This document shows positions 25,501-32,836 of a stretch of DNA of 32,904 bases, one piece after another (position 1 is the first letter of the stretch; every line of letters begins with the position of its first letter). The stretch covers positions 1 to 32,904 of the forward strand of contig JAIRQN010000043.1 of NCBI GenBank assembly GCA_031256445.1. Reading direction: 5' to 3'. The translations under genes were made by a program, and so were the position numbers. The notes beneath the pieces are model-generated. The model was not told where the DNA came from and made no database searches. It worked only from the letters and a program-made list of their open reading frames with translations. The stretch comes from Treponema sp. GTDB taxonomy: Bacteria > Spirochaetota > Spirochaetia > Treponematales > Breznakiellaceae.

Positions 25501-26736
25501 CACCTGCGCCGCGCTGGTTATCTGCGGCTCATCTTCGCCGTGGCGGACAAAAAAGAGGGCTGCCAAAGCCAGCAAAAAGGCGATGCTGGAATAAAGGAAA
25601 AGCACCCTGTAATGGCCTGTAAAGTCCCGGATTGCGCCGAATAATATCGGAGAGATAATCTGCGAAAGAAAAGAGAAGAAGTAGTAATACCCGATAAAGG
25701 TTCCTATTTTTGTTTCGCCTGAAAGCCGCACAACCATAGGAAGCGAATTGATGTTGACCATTGCCCAGAAGAATCCGCTCAGGAACAGGCAGGCGCGTGT
25801 CAGCCAGACGTTGGTAAAAACGACCATCGGAAGGAATAGAACGGTAAGGCCTGTTAAGCCAATAAGTATCGCTCTGCGCCGCCCGATTTTCGCGCCGATA
25901 AAACCGGCAGGAACCGCAAATGCCAAAAAAGTGAGTGAAAAAATTGAAAGGGTCATCGCGGCGTCTCCGGGCGTCATGGAAAGCGTATTGGTCGCATAAA
26001 GGGTAAAGAATGTCTCTACCGCATTATAACCCGTGAACCAAAAGAAAATTCCCGTCAAAATTAAAAGGAGACTCTTTCTTTCATCTTTATTCAGTTTTAC
26101 TTTTACTGCGTCTTTTTTTTCTTCCGGTTCGTAAGCGTGTTTGGGTTCGCGCACGAAAAGCGCCAGCACCGCAAGGGCGAGTATCATCATTGCGGAACTC
26201 ATCATGAAAGGAAGGGGGAATCCGTTACCGGTTTTATTCAGCCAGAAATTAAAAAGAATTCCGCCAAGAAGGAAAGCGAATACGCTGCCGACTCCGCCCA
26301 TCAGGTTTACAATACCGTTTGCCTGGCTGCGAAGCGGCCCGGGCGTTAAATCAGGCATCAGCGATACAACAGGGGTTCTCCATGCCGACATTACAAATGT
26401 GAAAATGATCAGGACAACCATTAAAGACCAAAGGCTTCCCATATAGGGAATTATGGCGAAAGCCGCAGCGCAGATTGGCAGCCCGATAAAAATATACGGC
26501 ATGCGGCGGCCAAAGCGCGTGCGTGTATTGTCGCTCATTTTTCCGAACAGCGGCTGGAATATCACTCCGAAGACATTGTCTATAGTCATGATAAGCCCGA
26601 TTAAAGTGGTGCTTGCTATAAAACCTTCGAGGATCTGGGGTACGAACGAATTATAAACGCTCCACGCGATTGACGACGCGAAAAACCCAAATGATAAAAG
26701 AAGCGTCACTTTAACATTCAGTTTGTTCTCTTTCAT
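25480..26736 (-). CDS. MFS transporter, SLC45/GPH-like
   Basis: The 418-aa product has about 12 membrane spans. The loop between TM2 and TM3 reads GKMSDNTRTRFGRRMPYIFIG, an extended version of the MFS GxxxDRxGRR motif that is typical of SLC45 sucrose carriers and GPH-type sugar symporters. GAKIGRRRAILIG is its second-half counterpart. A sugar or glycoside is therefore the likely substrate, driven by a cation gradient. AAGGAG five bases before the ATG is a good ribosome site. It stands alone on this strand, with 100 bp to the end of lepA; I saw no terminator there. Confidence 0.82.
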   Translation of the reverse strand: MKENKLNVKVTLLLSFGFFASSIAWSVYNSFVPQILEGFIASTTLIGLIMTIDNVFGVIFQPLFGKMSDNTRTRFGRRMPYIFIGLPICAAAFAIIPYMGSLWSLMVVLIIFTFVMSAWRTPVVSLMPDLTPGPLRSQANGIVNLMGGVGSVFAFLLGGILFNFWLNKTGNGFPLPFMMSSAMMILALAVLALFVREPKHAYEPEEKKDAVKVKLNKDERKSLLLILTGIFFWFTGYNAVETFFTLYATNTLSMTPGDAAMTLSIFSLTFLAFAVPAGFIGAKIGRRRAILIGLTGLTVLFLPMVVFTNVWLTRACLFLSGFFWAMVNINSLPMVVRLSGETKIGTFIGYYYFFSFLSQIISPILFGAIRDFTGHYRVLFLYSSIAFLLALAALFFVRHGEDEPQITSAAQVLDEMGD

Positions 26737-26836
26737 AAAAACTCCTTTGTCCCCATATCTGCCATTCTCAATTATCGCAGGTTATTCAGTATCTGTCCAC
26801 TTAAAGTCCCGGAATAAAAATCAGTTTAAACGCCGT

Positions 26837-28642
26837 TCACTCGTCGCGGCTTTTAAGAACCGCCAGAAACGCGCTTTGCGGAAGTTCCACATCGCCGACC
26901 ATTTTCATGCGTTTCTTGCCTTCTTTCTGCTTTTCCAGGAGTTTGCGTTTGCGCGTAATGTCGCCGCCGTAGCACTTGGCGAGTACGTCCTTGCGCAGGG
27001 CGTTAACGGTTTCCCGCGCGATTATCTGGCTGCCGATTGCTCCCTGAATGGGGATTTTAAACTGCTGGCGCGGGATCTCATCGCGAAGGCGTTCGCATAC
27101 CTTCCGCGCCCGGTCATACGCGCTGTCCCTGAACACAAGCTGGGAAAGAGCGTCAACAGCTTTTCCGTTAAGAAGAATGTCCAGTTTGGCAAGCTCTGTC
27201 GGCTTGTAGCCGGAAATATCGTAATCGAATGACGCGTAACCTCGGCTGATGCTTTTAAGTCTGTCGTAAAAATCGAATAACACTTCCGAAAGGGGCATCT
27301 CGTAAACAAGCTCCACGCGTTTCTCGTCAAGATAGGTCATGTTGGTCTGTACCCCGCGTTTTTCCAGGCAGAGCGTCATTATGTTTCCAAGGTAATCGGA
27401 AGGGGTAATAACAGAAGCGCGGATGTATGGTTCCTGCGCTCCTTCTACGCGGCCTTCGTCCGGGTAGTCGATTGGATTGTCAATAAAGGTTTCTTCCCCG
27501 CCGCGGACGCTCACCTTGTATCTGACCGACGGAGCGGTGAAAATTACCGATTGATCAAACTCGCGCTCAAGCCGTTCCTGGATTACCTCAAGATGCAAAA
27601 GGCCCAAAAAACCGCATCGGAAACCAAAGCCAAGGGCGGCAGATGAATCTTTTTCATAGACAAGGGAGGCGTCGTTAAGTTTCAGCTTTTCCATGCTGGC
27701 GCGCAGCTCTTCGTAGTCGTTGGAGTCTACAGGGTAAATCGAGGAGAACACGACGGGTTTTACCTCGCGGAAACCGGGAAGCGCCGCACAGCAGGGGTTA
27801 TCAGCGCCTGTTACGGTATCTCCTACGCGGACATCGCTTACGGTTTTTATGCCCGCTATTATATAGCCGACATCTCCCGCGGACAGAGCGCCTGTTTCCA
27901 CAAGCGCGAGTTTAAAGACGCCGGCGGTTTCTATTTCATAAACCGACTCGTTTGACATAAAGGAAATTTTCATTCCTTTTTTTAACTGCCCGTCAAAAAG
28001 GCGCAGATGCACCACTACGCCGCGGTAGGGATCGTAGTGGCAGTCGAAGATTAAAGCGCGTAACGGGGAAGAGGGATCGCCTGAAGGATGGGGAATTTTT
28101 TGAACGATGGCTTCAAAGAGTTCATCAATGCCTATGCCCTGACGCGCTGAAACAAGCAGGGCGTTCTCTGCGTCCAGGCCAAGGTCTTTTTCAATTTGTT
28201 TTTTAACGCGCGGCACATCGGCGGCCTGCATGTCAATTTTATTTATAACGGGAACTATTTCCAGATTGTGTTCAAGCGCGAGGTACATGTTTGATAGCGT
28301 CTGCGCCTGCACCCCCTGTGTCGCGTCAACCAGAAGGAGGGCGCCTTCGCAGGAGTTTATTGCGCGGCTCACTTCGTAACTGAAGTCTACATGCCCCGGC
28401 GTGTCAACAAGGTTCAGCGTGTACTCAATGTCGTCCGCCGCCGTATAGGGAATTGTCACAGCCTGGCTTTTTATCGTAATGCCCCTTTCCCTTTCTATAT
28501 CCATGTTGTCGAGAATCTGATCTTTAAAATTGCGATCATCTACAAGTTTGGCTTTTTGAATGAGCCTGTCTGCGAGAGTGGACTTGCCGTGATCGATGTG
28601 CGCGATAATGCAAAAATTACGGATATGCTGCGTCTGTGCCAT
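26837..28642 (-). CDS. lepA: Elongation factor 4 (LepA) GTPase
   Basis: I set the start at the ATG 28640-28642, giving 601 aa, the usual LepA length (about 599). A longer frame from a TTG at 28678 adds 12 residues, but that TTG is the -35 box of the promoter. Order: G domain with [13 protein letters not shown] (G1), DTPGHVDF (G3) and NKIDM (G4); domain II; domains III and V; and the LepA-specific C-terminal domain ([20 protein letters not shown]). EF-G domain IV is absent, as expected. LepA acts on stalled or assembling ribosomes. There is no Shine-Dalgarno. It lies 78 bp downstream of the FliG-like operon. Confidence 0.96.
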   Translation of the reverse strand: MAQTQHIRNFCIIAHIDHGKSTLADRLIQKAKLVDDRNFKDQILDNMDIERERGITIKSQAVTIPYTAADDIEYTLNLVDTPGHVDFSYEVSRAINSCEGALLLVDATQGVQAQTLSNMYLALEHNLEIVPVINKIDMQAADVPRVKKQIEKDLGLDAENALLVSARQGIGIDELFEAIVQKIPHPSGDPSSPLRALIFDCHYDPYRGVVVHLRLFDGQLKKGMKISFMSNESVYEIETAGVFKLALVETGALSAGDVGYIIAGIKTVSDVRVGDTVTGADNPCCAALPGFREVKPVVFSSIYPVDSNDYEELRASMEKLKLNDASLVYEKDSSAALGFGFRCGFLGLLHLEVIQERLEREFDQSVIFTAPSVRYKVSVRGGEETFIDNPIDYPDEGRVEGAQEPYIRASVITPSDYLGNIMTLCLEKRGVQTNMTYLDEKRVELVYEMPLSEVLFDFYDRLKSISRGYASFDYDISGYKPTELAKLDILLNGKAVDALSQLVFRDSAYDRARKVCERLRDEIPRQQFKIPIQGAIGSQIIARETVNALRKDVLAKCYGGDITRKRKLLEKQKEGKKRMKMVGDVELPQSAFLAVLKSRDE

Positions 28643-28649
28643 AACAGCA

Positions 28650-28678
28650 ACTATAGCGGGATTATGGCGTTTGTACAA
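28650..28678 (-). promoter_or_regulatory. Promoter directly upstream of lepA
   Basis: On the minus strand TTGTAC (28678-28673), a 17-nt spacer and TATAGT (28655-28650) end 7 nt before the lepA ATG. The predicted start of transcription is at the ATG, so lepA mRNA would be leaderless. No Shine-Dalgarno is seen. Confidence 0.6.
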
Positions 28679-28720
28679 GAACGGAAGATTATTGGAGGTT
28701 GAAAGCCTGGCCGCGCTTTG

Positions 28721-30583
28721 CTAATTGCTCCTGGGAACTTCAATTTCTCCTTTTTCTTCCAGATACATGGCAACAGACGATATTTTTCGCCGGGCTTCCA
28801 TAATATCGTCATGGCGCACAGGCCCCATATATTCCATGTCCTCTTTTAACATTGCGCCCGCTCTTGTTGACATATTATTAAATACCTTTTCCTTTACGCT
28901 TTCGTCCGCGTTATTTAGGGCTTTAGCAAGATCAAAGGAATCTACTTCCCTGAAAACTTTCAGGACATCTTTATCGTCCAGTAGAATAATATCTTCGAAT
29001 GAGAACATTCTGCTCTTTATTTCCCGCATCAGCTCCGGATCGTCATATTTCCATTTTTTAAACAGCTCTCTTGCGATTGAACGATCTGCGAATTTTAAAA
29101 TCGCGGCGATTGTTTCAATTCCGCCTGCCGTGAAGCGTCCGCTGGACAGCCACGCGAGAATAAACGCGCTTGTATTGGGATGTTCCTCTTTTATAAACTC
29201 CGCAAGACGTTCCATGTCGTCTTCTTTTACCAATTCGTATGGTCTGTTGAAAAAATCAATAACCTCGCGGCTCCCGATTGATTTTTCCAGTTCTTCTTTG
29301 TATTTGTTCTGCGTTTTTTCCGCTTCTTCCTTGTCGCATATAGGACTGGTGAGAAGATCTTTGAACTTGTCTGCGAATTTTGTGCTTTCAAATAATTTCT
29401 GAATTTCCTCCAGCTCTTTATCGGTTACAAAAGAGAGCAGGGCATGAACAAGAACGGCGGGATTTTCTTTTTTACAGATGCTTAAAACAGCTTCCTTCTG
29501 CATCAGTTTTAATCTTTTAATTTCTTCGTTTTTTTCAAACGTGATAAGGTTGGACAGTATAAGTTCTATGTCTTCAGGATACTCTTCATTGGCCGCGAAC
29601 TGCATGCCGTATTCAAAAATATCACGCGCCGCCATTTTTTGTCTGTCAATATATTCTTTTGACGCTGACAGGTCTTTATATTTTTCCATGAATTTGTACG
29701 CCCTGTGCAAAATGTTAGATGCAAGCGCCGTAAATTTCTTTCCCTCAGCTTCCAACGGATTGGCTTCTTCGAATTTATTTTCAGTAAAAAATTCCATCTC
29801 ACCAATATGTTCTTCAACAGCCTTTAATTCTGAATTGTCCAGGAATGATAATAATTTATGCGCCAGAAAATCCGGATTGTCTCCTCTTTGAATATAAAGA
29901 ACCGCTTCTTTAATTATGTTTATAAGTCTTCGCCGGTTTTCATCCTGTTCCAGTCCGGCTTTGTTGGTTAAAATTGTATCAATGATTTCGCAGGCAGTTC
30001 CGTCCACAACAAGGCGCAAACCTTCTTTTATATACTCATCGTCCAGGTCTTCCAGTTCGTCTTCCAGTGACAGAAGTCCCTCTCTCCTTGCCTTACAGGA
30101 AAATTTATACGCGATCCTTATTATATACGCAGTCTGTTTTAAAAATTCCGATTGTTCCATTGCCTCAACCGGTTCCTCAGGTTCCTGTTCTTCTTCCGTA
30201 TCGTCCAGACCGTCCAAATCCAAATCGTCATCCAACAGGCGGTATTCCAATGGGCGGCGTTCATGTTTATGCAGATGCGAAAATAATATAAGTGTAAATA
30301 CTCTGGTGTTATAGCCCGCCTGAATGTAAATGACAGCTTCTCTTTGGATTATCCCCAATCTTTTGGCTTCGCTGTCTTTTTCCAGATCGATCATATTGGT
30401 TAAAACATAGTAAATAAACCCGCTTTCAGCGCCGTCCAGTACGAGTCTTAAACCAAATTTTAAAATGCCCATGCTCTCTGAATCAAGTTCTTCGATTTCT
30501 TCATTCAGCGCGAGAAATCCTTCTCTTCTTGATTTTTGAGATAATTCAACCGCTGTCATCATTATTTTACTTAATTGATTCAT
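28721..30583 (-). CDS. Three MotA-loop-like modules fused to a shortened FliG middle and FliG C-terminal domain
   Basis: The 620-aa soluble product has no membrane span. Module 1 (about 4-105) and module 2 (about 143-255) each carry the MotA cytoplasmic-loop signature: SRREGFLALNEEIEELD (18-34) and ARREGLLSLEDELEDLDD (165-182), then G-L-R-L-V-[LV]-D-G. Module 3 (about 283-400) keeps the second half only. An acidic linker (117-143) joins modules 1 and 2. The FliG part starts with EEHPNTSAFILAWL (466-479), then jumps to AGGIETIAAILKFADRS, missing roughly 55 residues of a normal middle domain. FliG-C is at about 510-616, with MFSFEDIILLDDKDVLKVFREVD, MSTRAGAMLKEDM and GPVR. AGGAG eight bases before the ATG is the ribosome site. 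FliG-C is certain; MotA kinship is by motif. It may regulate the motor or be a diverged rotor part. Confidence 0.85.
   Translation of the reverse strand: MNQLSKIMMTAVELSQKSRREGFLALNEEIEELDSESMGILKFGLRLVLDGAESGFIYYVLTNMIDLEKDSEAKRLGIIQREAVIYIQAGYNTRVFTLILFSHLHKHERRPLEYRLLDDDLDLDGLDDTEEEQEPEEPVEAMEQSEFLKQTAYIIRIAYKFSCKARREGLLSLEDELEDLDDEYIKEGLRLVVDGTACEIIDTILTNKAGLEQDENRRRLINIIKEAVLYIQRGDNPDFLAHKLLSFLDNSELKAVEEHIGEMEFFTENKFEEANPLEAEGKKFTALASNILHRAYKFMEKYKDLSASKEYIDRQKMAARDIFEYGMQFAANEEYPEDIELILSNLITFEKNEEIKRLKLMQKEAVLSICKKENPAVLVHALLSFVTDKELEEIQKLFESTKFADKFKDLLTSPICDKEEAEKTQNKYKEELEKSIGSREVIDFFNRPYELVKEDDMERLAEFIKEEHPNTSAFILAWLSSGRFTAGGIETIAAILKFADRSIARELFKKWKYDDPELMREIKSRMFSFEDIILLDDKDVLKVFREVDSFDLAKALNNADESVKEKVFNNMSTRAGAMLKEDMEYMGPVRHDDIMEARRKISSVAMYLEEKGEIEVPRSN
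29384..30574 (-). repeat. Array of three MotA-loop-like protein modules
   Basis: Approximate module spans: 30269-30574, 29819-30157 and 29384-29737. Two more copies lie in the neighbouring genes at about 31826-32182 and 32324-32707. All five share an opening helix before R-[RK]-x-[GD]-L, then F/E-x-G-[LIM]-x-[LF], an I-L-[ST]-N/G-[LMI]-I turn, and a closing RLKxMQKEAVLxI-type stretch followed by N-P and L-x-SFL. They are diverged at DNA level, so this is old duplication. Confidence 0.7.
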
Positions 30584-30598
30584 ATTACTACTCCTGTA

Positions 30599-32200
30599 TC
30601 AGGCGGCAACAATTTCGCCTGTTTCTTCCAAATGGCGGATAACCGCGACGATTTTTTTCTTTGCTTCTTCGGAATCTTCCGGGCTGACAGAATTTAAACA
30701 TTCAATGTCTTCTTTTAACATAATGGCGGCTCTTTTTGACATGTTACTGAATATCTTTTCCCGTACCCGTTCGTCTGTATTTTTTAGCGCTATTGCCAAA
30801 TCGCCTGAATATACTTCCCGCAGAACCTTTTGAATTGCCCTGTCGTCCAGTATGACGATGTCTTCGAAGACGAATATGTAATACCTGATTGGTTCGATTA
30901 AATCAGGATACACTTTCTCCAAAAATTCCATGATACATTTAAATGTATCAGTTTCTGTCAGGCAAAGAATATCTGTGATTTTTTTAATGCCGCCCCTGAC
31001 AGTACATTTTTTGCCGAATATCGCAGAAAGATTTTTTTCTATACGGCTGATGTCTTCGCGGGAAATTTCCGCGACATCGGCCCGCATGTCAGGCGTAATT
31101 AATTTGCTGTCGTCCATAAGCGCGATGCGGCTGGCGACATCGCATTGCAGACGCGGCGATAATTGCTGAAGCATTATAGCGGCTTTTGGCGGTTCCAGAA
31201 CAGATAATATGCAGGCGATTGTTTTAGGGTGTTCATCATTCAGCATGTTAAGGAAGTTAACAGGATCTGTTATAATGAAATCAACCGGCTTTCCCCTCAT
31301 TACCGATAAAAGACGGCCTGTAAGCTCAACTGTTTCTCCGCTGCCTGCGGTTTTCTGCGCCGCACCCACTGGATGCGCCGCACCTGCCTGTTCATAAAGA
31401 TTTTTTGCCTCAGCAACCGCGTTTTGCCTTAAAAGATATGTTTTAAGTACTTTTTCAAATTCGGCGCTTTGCGCAGCGGCGTATTTTTTTCCTGACAATG
31501 ATAAAAGTTTTTTCTCCAGTTGTAAAACATTGCATATTAATTCCAGGTTTGGGCTGTCCATGACCGCAATGCGGTAAGCAATATCGCTTTGTTGTTTGGC
31601 AGGCAGATTTGACAGTATAAATGAAGCTTTTTTTGGCTCTATTGCTGCCAAAACATAGGCGATTGTTTTTGGCTGTTCATTGCGCAGATGTTCCAGAAGA
31701 ACAGATGGATCGGCGTTTTTTATACACTCGAACGGATACGCCAGAATGACATCTTCCTCCTGTTTCTCGCCTGTAGCATCCAGTTTGCCGCATTCGCGTA
31801 TTGAATTAAAATCTTCGATAATGTTTGTCTGTTCAAGGAATCCTTTTATCTCATCCAGTTCCGCCGTATGGAGAAGCGGGAACAGGCTATATAAAAATAA
31901 TTTAGGGTGAAGCCCTTTTTGAATGTGCATGACAGCTTCTTTCTGAATTTTTTTTAAAAGTTTTTCTTCCTTGTCCTGTTCCTGGCTGATTAGATTTAAT
32001 AAAATTTTTTCCAGTTGTACAGTTTCAATGCCGCCTGAGCAGAGAAGCAAACCGTATTCAAAAACATCCCTAAAATTTTTTCTGTCGCGGTTTATTTTAT
32101 TCATAAGAGAAGATAGATCGTTCCTTCTTGTGACTGCGCTTAACTCGTAAACCCTTTGCGCGATACACGCTGCCTGTTCTGTCATTTTCATTTCTGTCAT
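30599..32200 (-). CDS. MotA-loop-like module fused to two FliG middle-type segments and FliG C-terminal domain
   Basis: The 533-aa soluble product begins with one module (about 7-125; TRRNDLSSLMNKI is a degenerate form of the MotA loop and IQKEAVMHIQKG its tail). A FliG middle-like segment follows (about 150-235: NEQPKTIAYVLAAIEPKKASF), then an Ala-rich linker, a second and better one (about 303-400: DEHPKTIACILSVLEPPKAA, DVASRIALMDD), the GG linker (403-404) and FliG-C (about 410-531: YIFVFEDIVILDDRAIQKVL, MSKRAAIMLKED). Canonical FliG is about 340 aa with one such EHPQT motif. The torque-helix stretch looks intact. AAGAGGT precedes the ATG at about five bases. It sits 15 bp upstream of the 620-aa gene, clearly one operon. 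Confidence 0.85.
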   Translation of the reverse strand: MTEMKMTEQAACIAQRVYELSAVTRRNDLSSLMNKINRDRKNFRDVFEYGLLLCSGGIETVQLEKILLNLISQEQDKEEKLLKKIQKEAVMHIQKGLHPKLFLYSLFPLLHTAELDEIKGFLEQTNIIEDFNSIRECGKLDATGEKQEEDVILAYPFECIKNADPSVLLEHLRNEQPKTIAYVLAAIEPKKASFILSNLPAKQQSDIAYRIAVMDSPNLELICNVLQLEKKLLSLSGKKYAAAQSAEFEKVLKTYLLRQNAVAEAKNLYEQAGAAHPVGAAQKTAGSGETVELTGRLLSVMRGKPVDFIITDPVNFLNMLNDEHPKTIACILSVLEPPKAAIMLQQLSPRLQCDVASRIALMDDSKLITPDMRADVAEISREDISRIEKNLSAIFGKKCTVRGGIKKITDILCLTETDTFKCIMEFLEKVYPDLIEPIRYYIFVFEDIVILDDRAIQKVLREVYSGDLAIALKNTDERVREKIFSNMSKRAAIMLKEDIECLNSVSPEDSEEAKKKIVAVIRHLEETGEIVAA

Positions 32201-32257
32201 ATAAACCTCTTTTTTCCTGTTTATGTCTTTATTTAAAAATAAAAAATAAAAATAATT

Positions 32258-32713
32258 TTACGATTTTAATAAATCCTGCTTTTGCGCTCCTGCAGAATCC
32301 GCGTTATCCCAATAATTTTTAAAATAATCTGTAAATACCTTGTCCTTAAGAAGTTCCCGCGCTTCTTTTTGTTCGTTACCTGTCATTAATGAAAAAATCG
32401 AATTAAAAAGCATCCAGGAGTTGGTATTGTCCCTTATGCAAAGAACAGCTTCTTTTTGCATTGTTTTTAAACGTTTTGCCGTTTCGTCCTGTTTACGGCT
32501 AATTATGCCGGATAATATATTGTTTATATTTGCGGAATCTACGCCCTCTGATGCCAGTTTAATGCCGAATTCGAAGATATCCAGGCGTTTTAACCCCTCC
32601 GCTCTAATGTCATCGCCAATTTCCCCAAGCCCCTGTTTTCTTCCCTTTAAATTAATAGTATATGCCCTCTGTACTATGTAAGCAGCCTGCCGAACAAAGT
32701 CCTTCTGTTCCAT
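32258..32713 (-). CDS. Stand-alone MotA-loop-like module protein
   Basis: The 151-aa soluble product consists of one module (about 3-130) and a short polar tail. GRKQGLGEIGDDIRAEGLK takes the place of the MotA loop signature, FEFGIKLASEGVD follows it, and RLKTMQKEAVLCI is nearly the same as in the two larger proteins. There is no FliG domain, no signal and no membrane span. It is the first gene of the leftward operon; AAAGGGG about six bases before the ATG is the ribosome site. By itself the family would be hard to recognise; it is assigned through the neighbouring copies. It may be a regulator or a partner of the two FliG-like proteins. Confidence 0.72.
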   Translation of the reverse strand: MEQKDFVRQAAYIVQRAYTINLKGRKQGLGEIGDDIRAEGLKRLDIFEFGIKLASEGVDSANINNILSGIISRKQDETAKRLKTMQKEAVLCIRDNTNSWMLFNSIFSLMTGNEQKEARELLKDKVFTDYFKNYWDNADSAGAQKQDLLKS

Positions 32714-32733
32714 AATTTGCCCCTTTCTTTAAT

Positions 32734-32742
32734 AGTATATCA
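32734..32742 (-). promoter_or_regulatory. Extended -10 promoter of the FliG-like operon
   Basis: On the minus strand TGATATACT (extended TGn plus TATACT) lies about 20 nt before the ATG at 32713. No good -35 is seen at the normal distance, which extended -10 promoters can tolerate. The leader would be about 14 nt and would just include the ribosome site. Confidence 0.45.
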
Positions 32743-32765
32743 CATTTTTTGAAAAAAAAGGGTTA

Positions 32766-32794
32766 TTGACTTTGCAGACACTGTAAATTATAGT
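32766..32794 (+). promoter_or_regulatory. Sigma70-type promoter of the transposase gene
   Basis: TTGACT (32766-32771), an exact 17-nt spacer and TATAGT (32789-32794) form one of the best promoters in the window. It faces right, toward the transposase start at 32837, and is back to back with the FliG-like operon promoter. Confidence 0.65.
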
Positions 32795-32836
32795 GAATTA
32801 ATTTAAGTATTTGGAAGAAAAGCCGATAAATAAAAT

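Noticed and set aside
26723-27232. Open frame of 169 codons on the + strand opposite lepA
   Set aside because: It is antisense to the conserved lepA 3' half and shows no recognisable domain or ribosome site.
28603-28678. TTG at 28678 as lepA start (613 aa)
   Set aside because: The TTG is part of a -35 box, and the extra 12 residues do not fit the usual LepA N-terminus; ATG 28642 gives 601 aa.
28690-28712. AAAGC/GCTTT hairpin after the 620-aa gene as a terminator
   Set aside because: The stem is only 5 bp with an 8-nt loop and no following T-run on the minus strand.
28725-29402. Open frame of 225 codons on the + strand opposite the 620-aa gene
   Set aside because: Ser/Leu-rich composition is what the antisense of a Glu/Lys-rich gene gives; it has no domain and no ribosome site.
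28721-32713. Annotation of the three genes as an ordinary second fliG or as motA
   Set aside because: No MotA membrane helices are present, FliG-N is absent or replaced, and lengths (151, 533, 620) do not fit either family.
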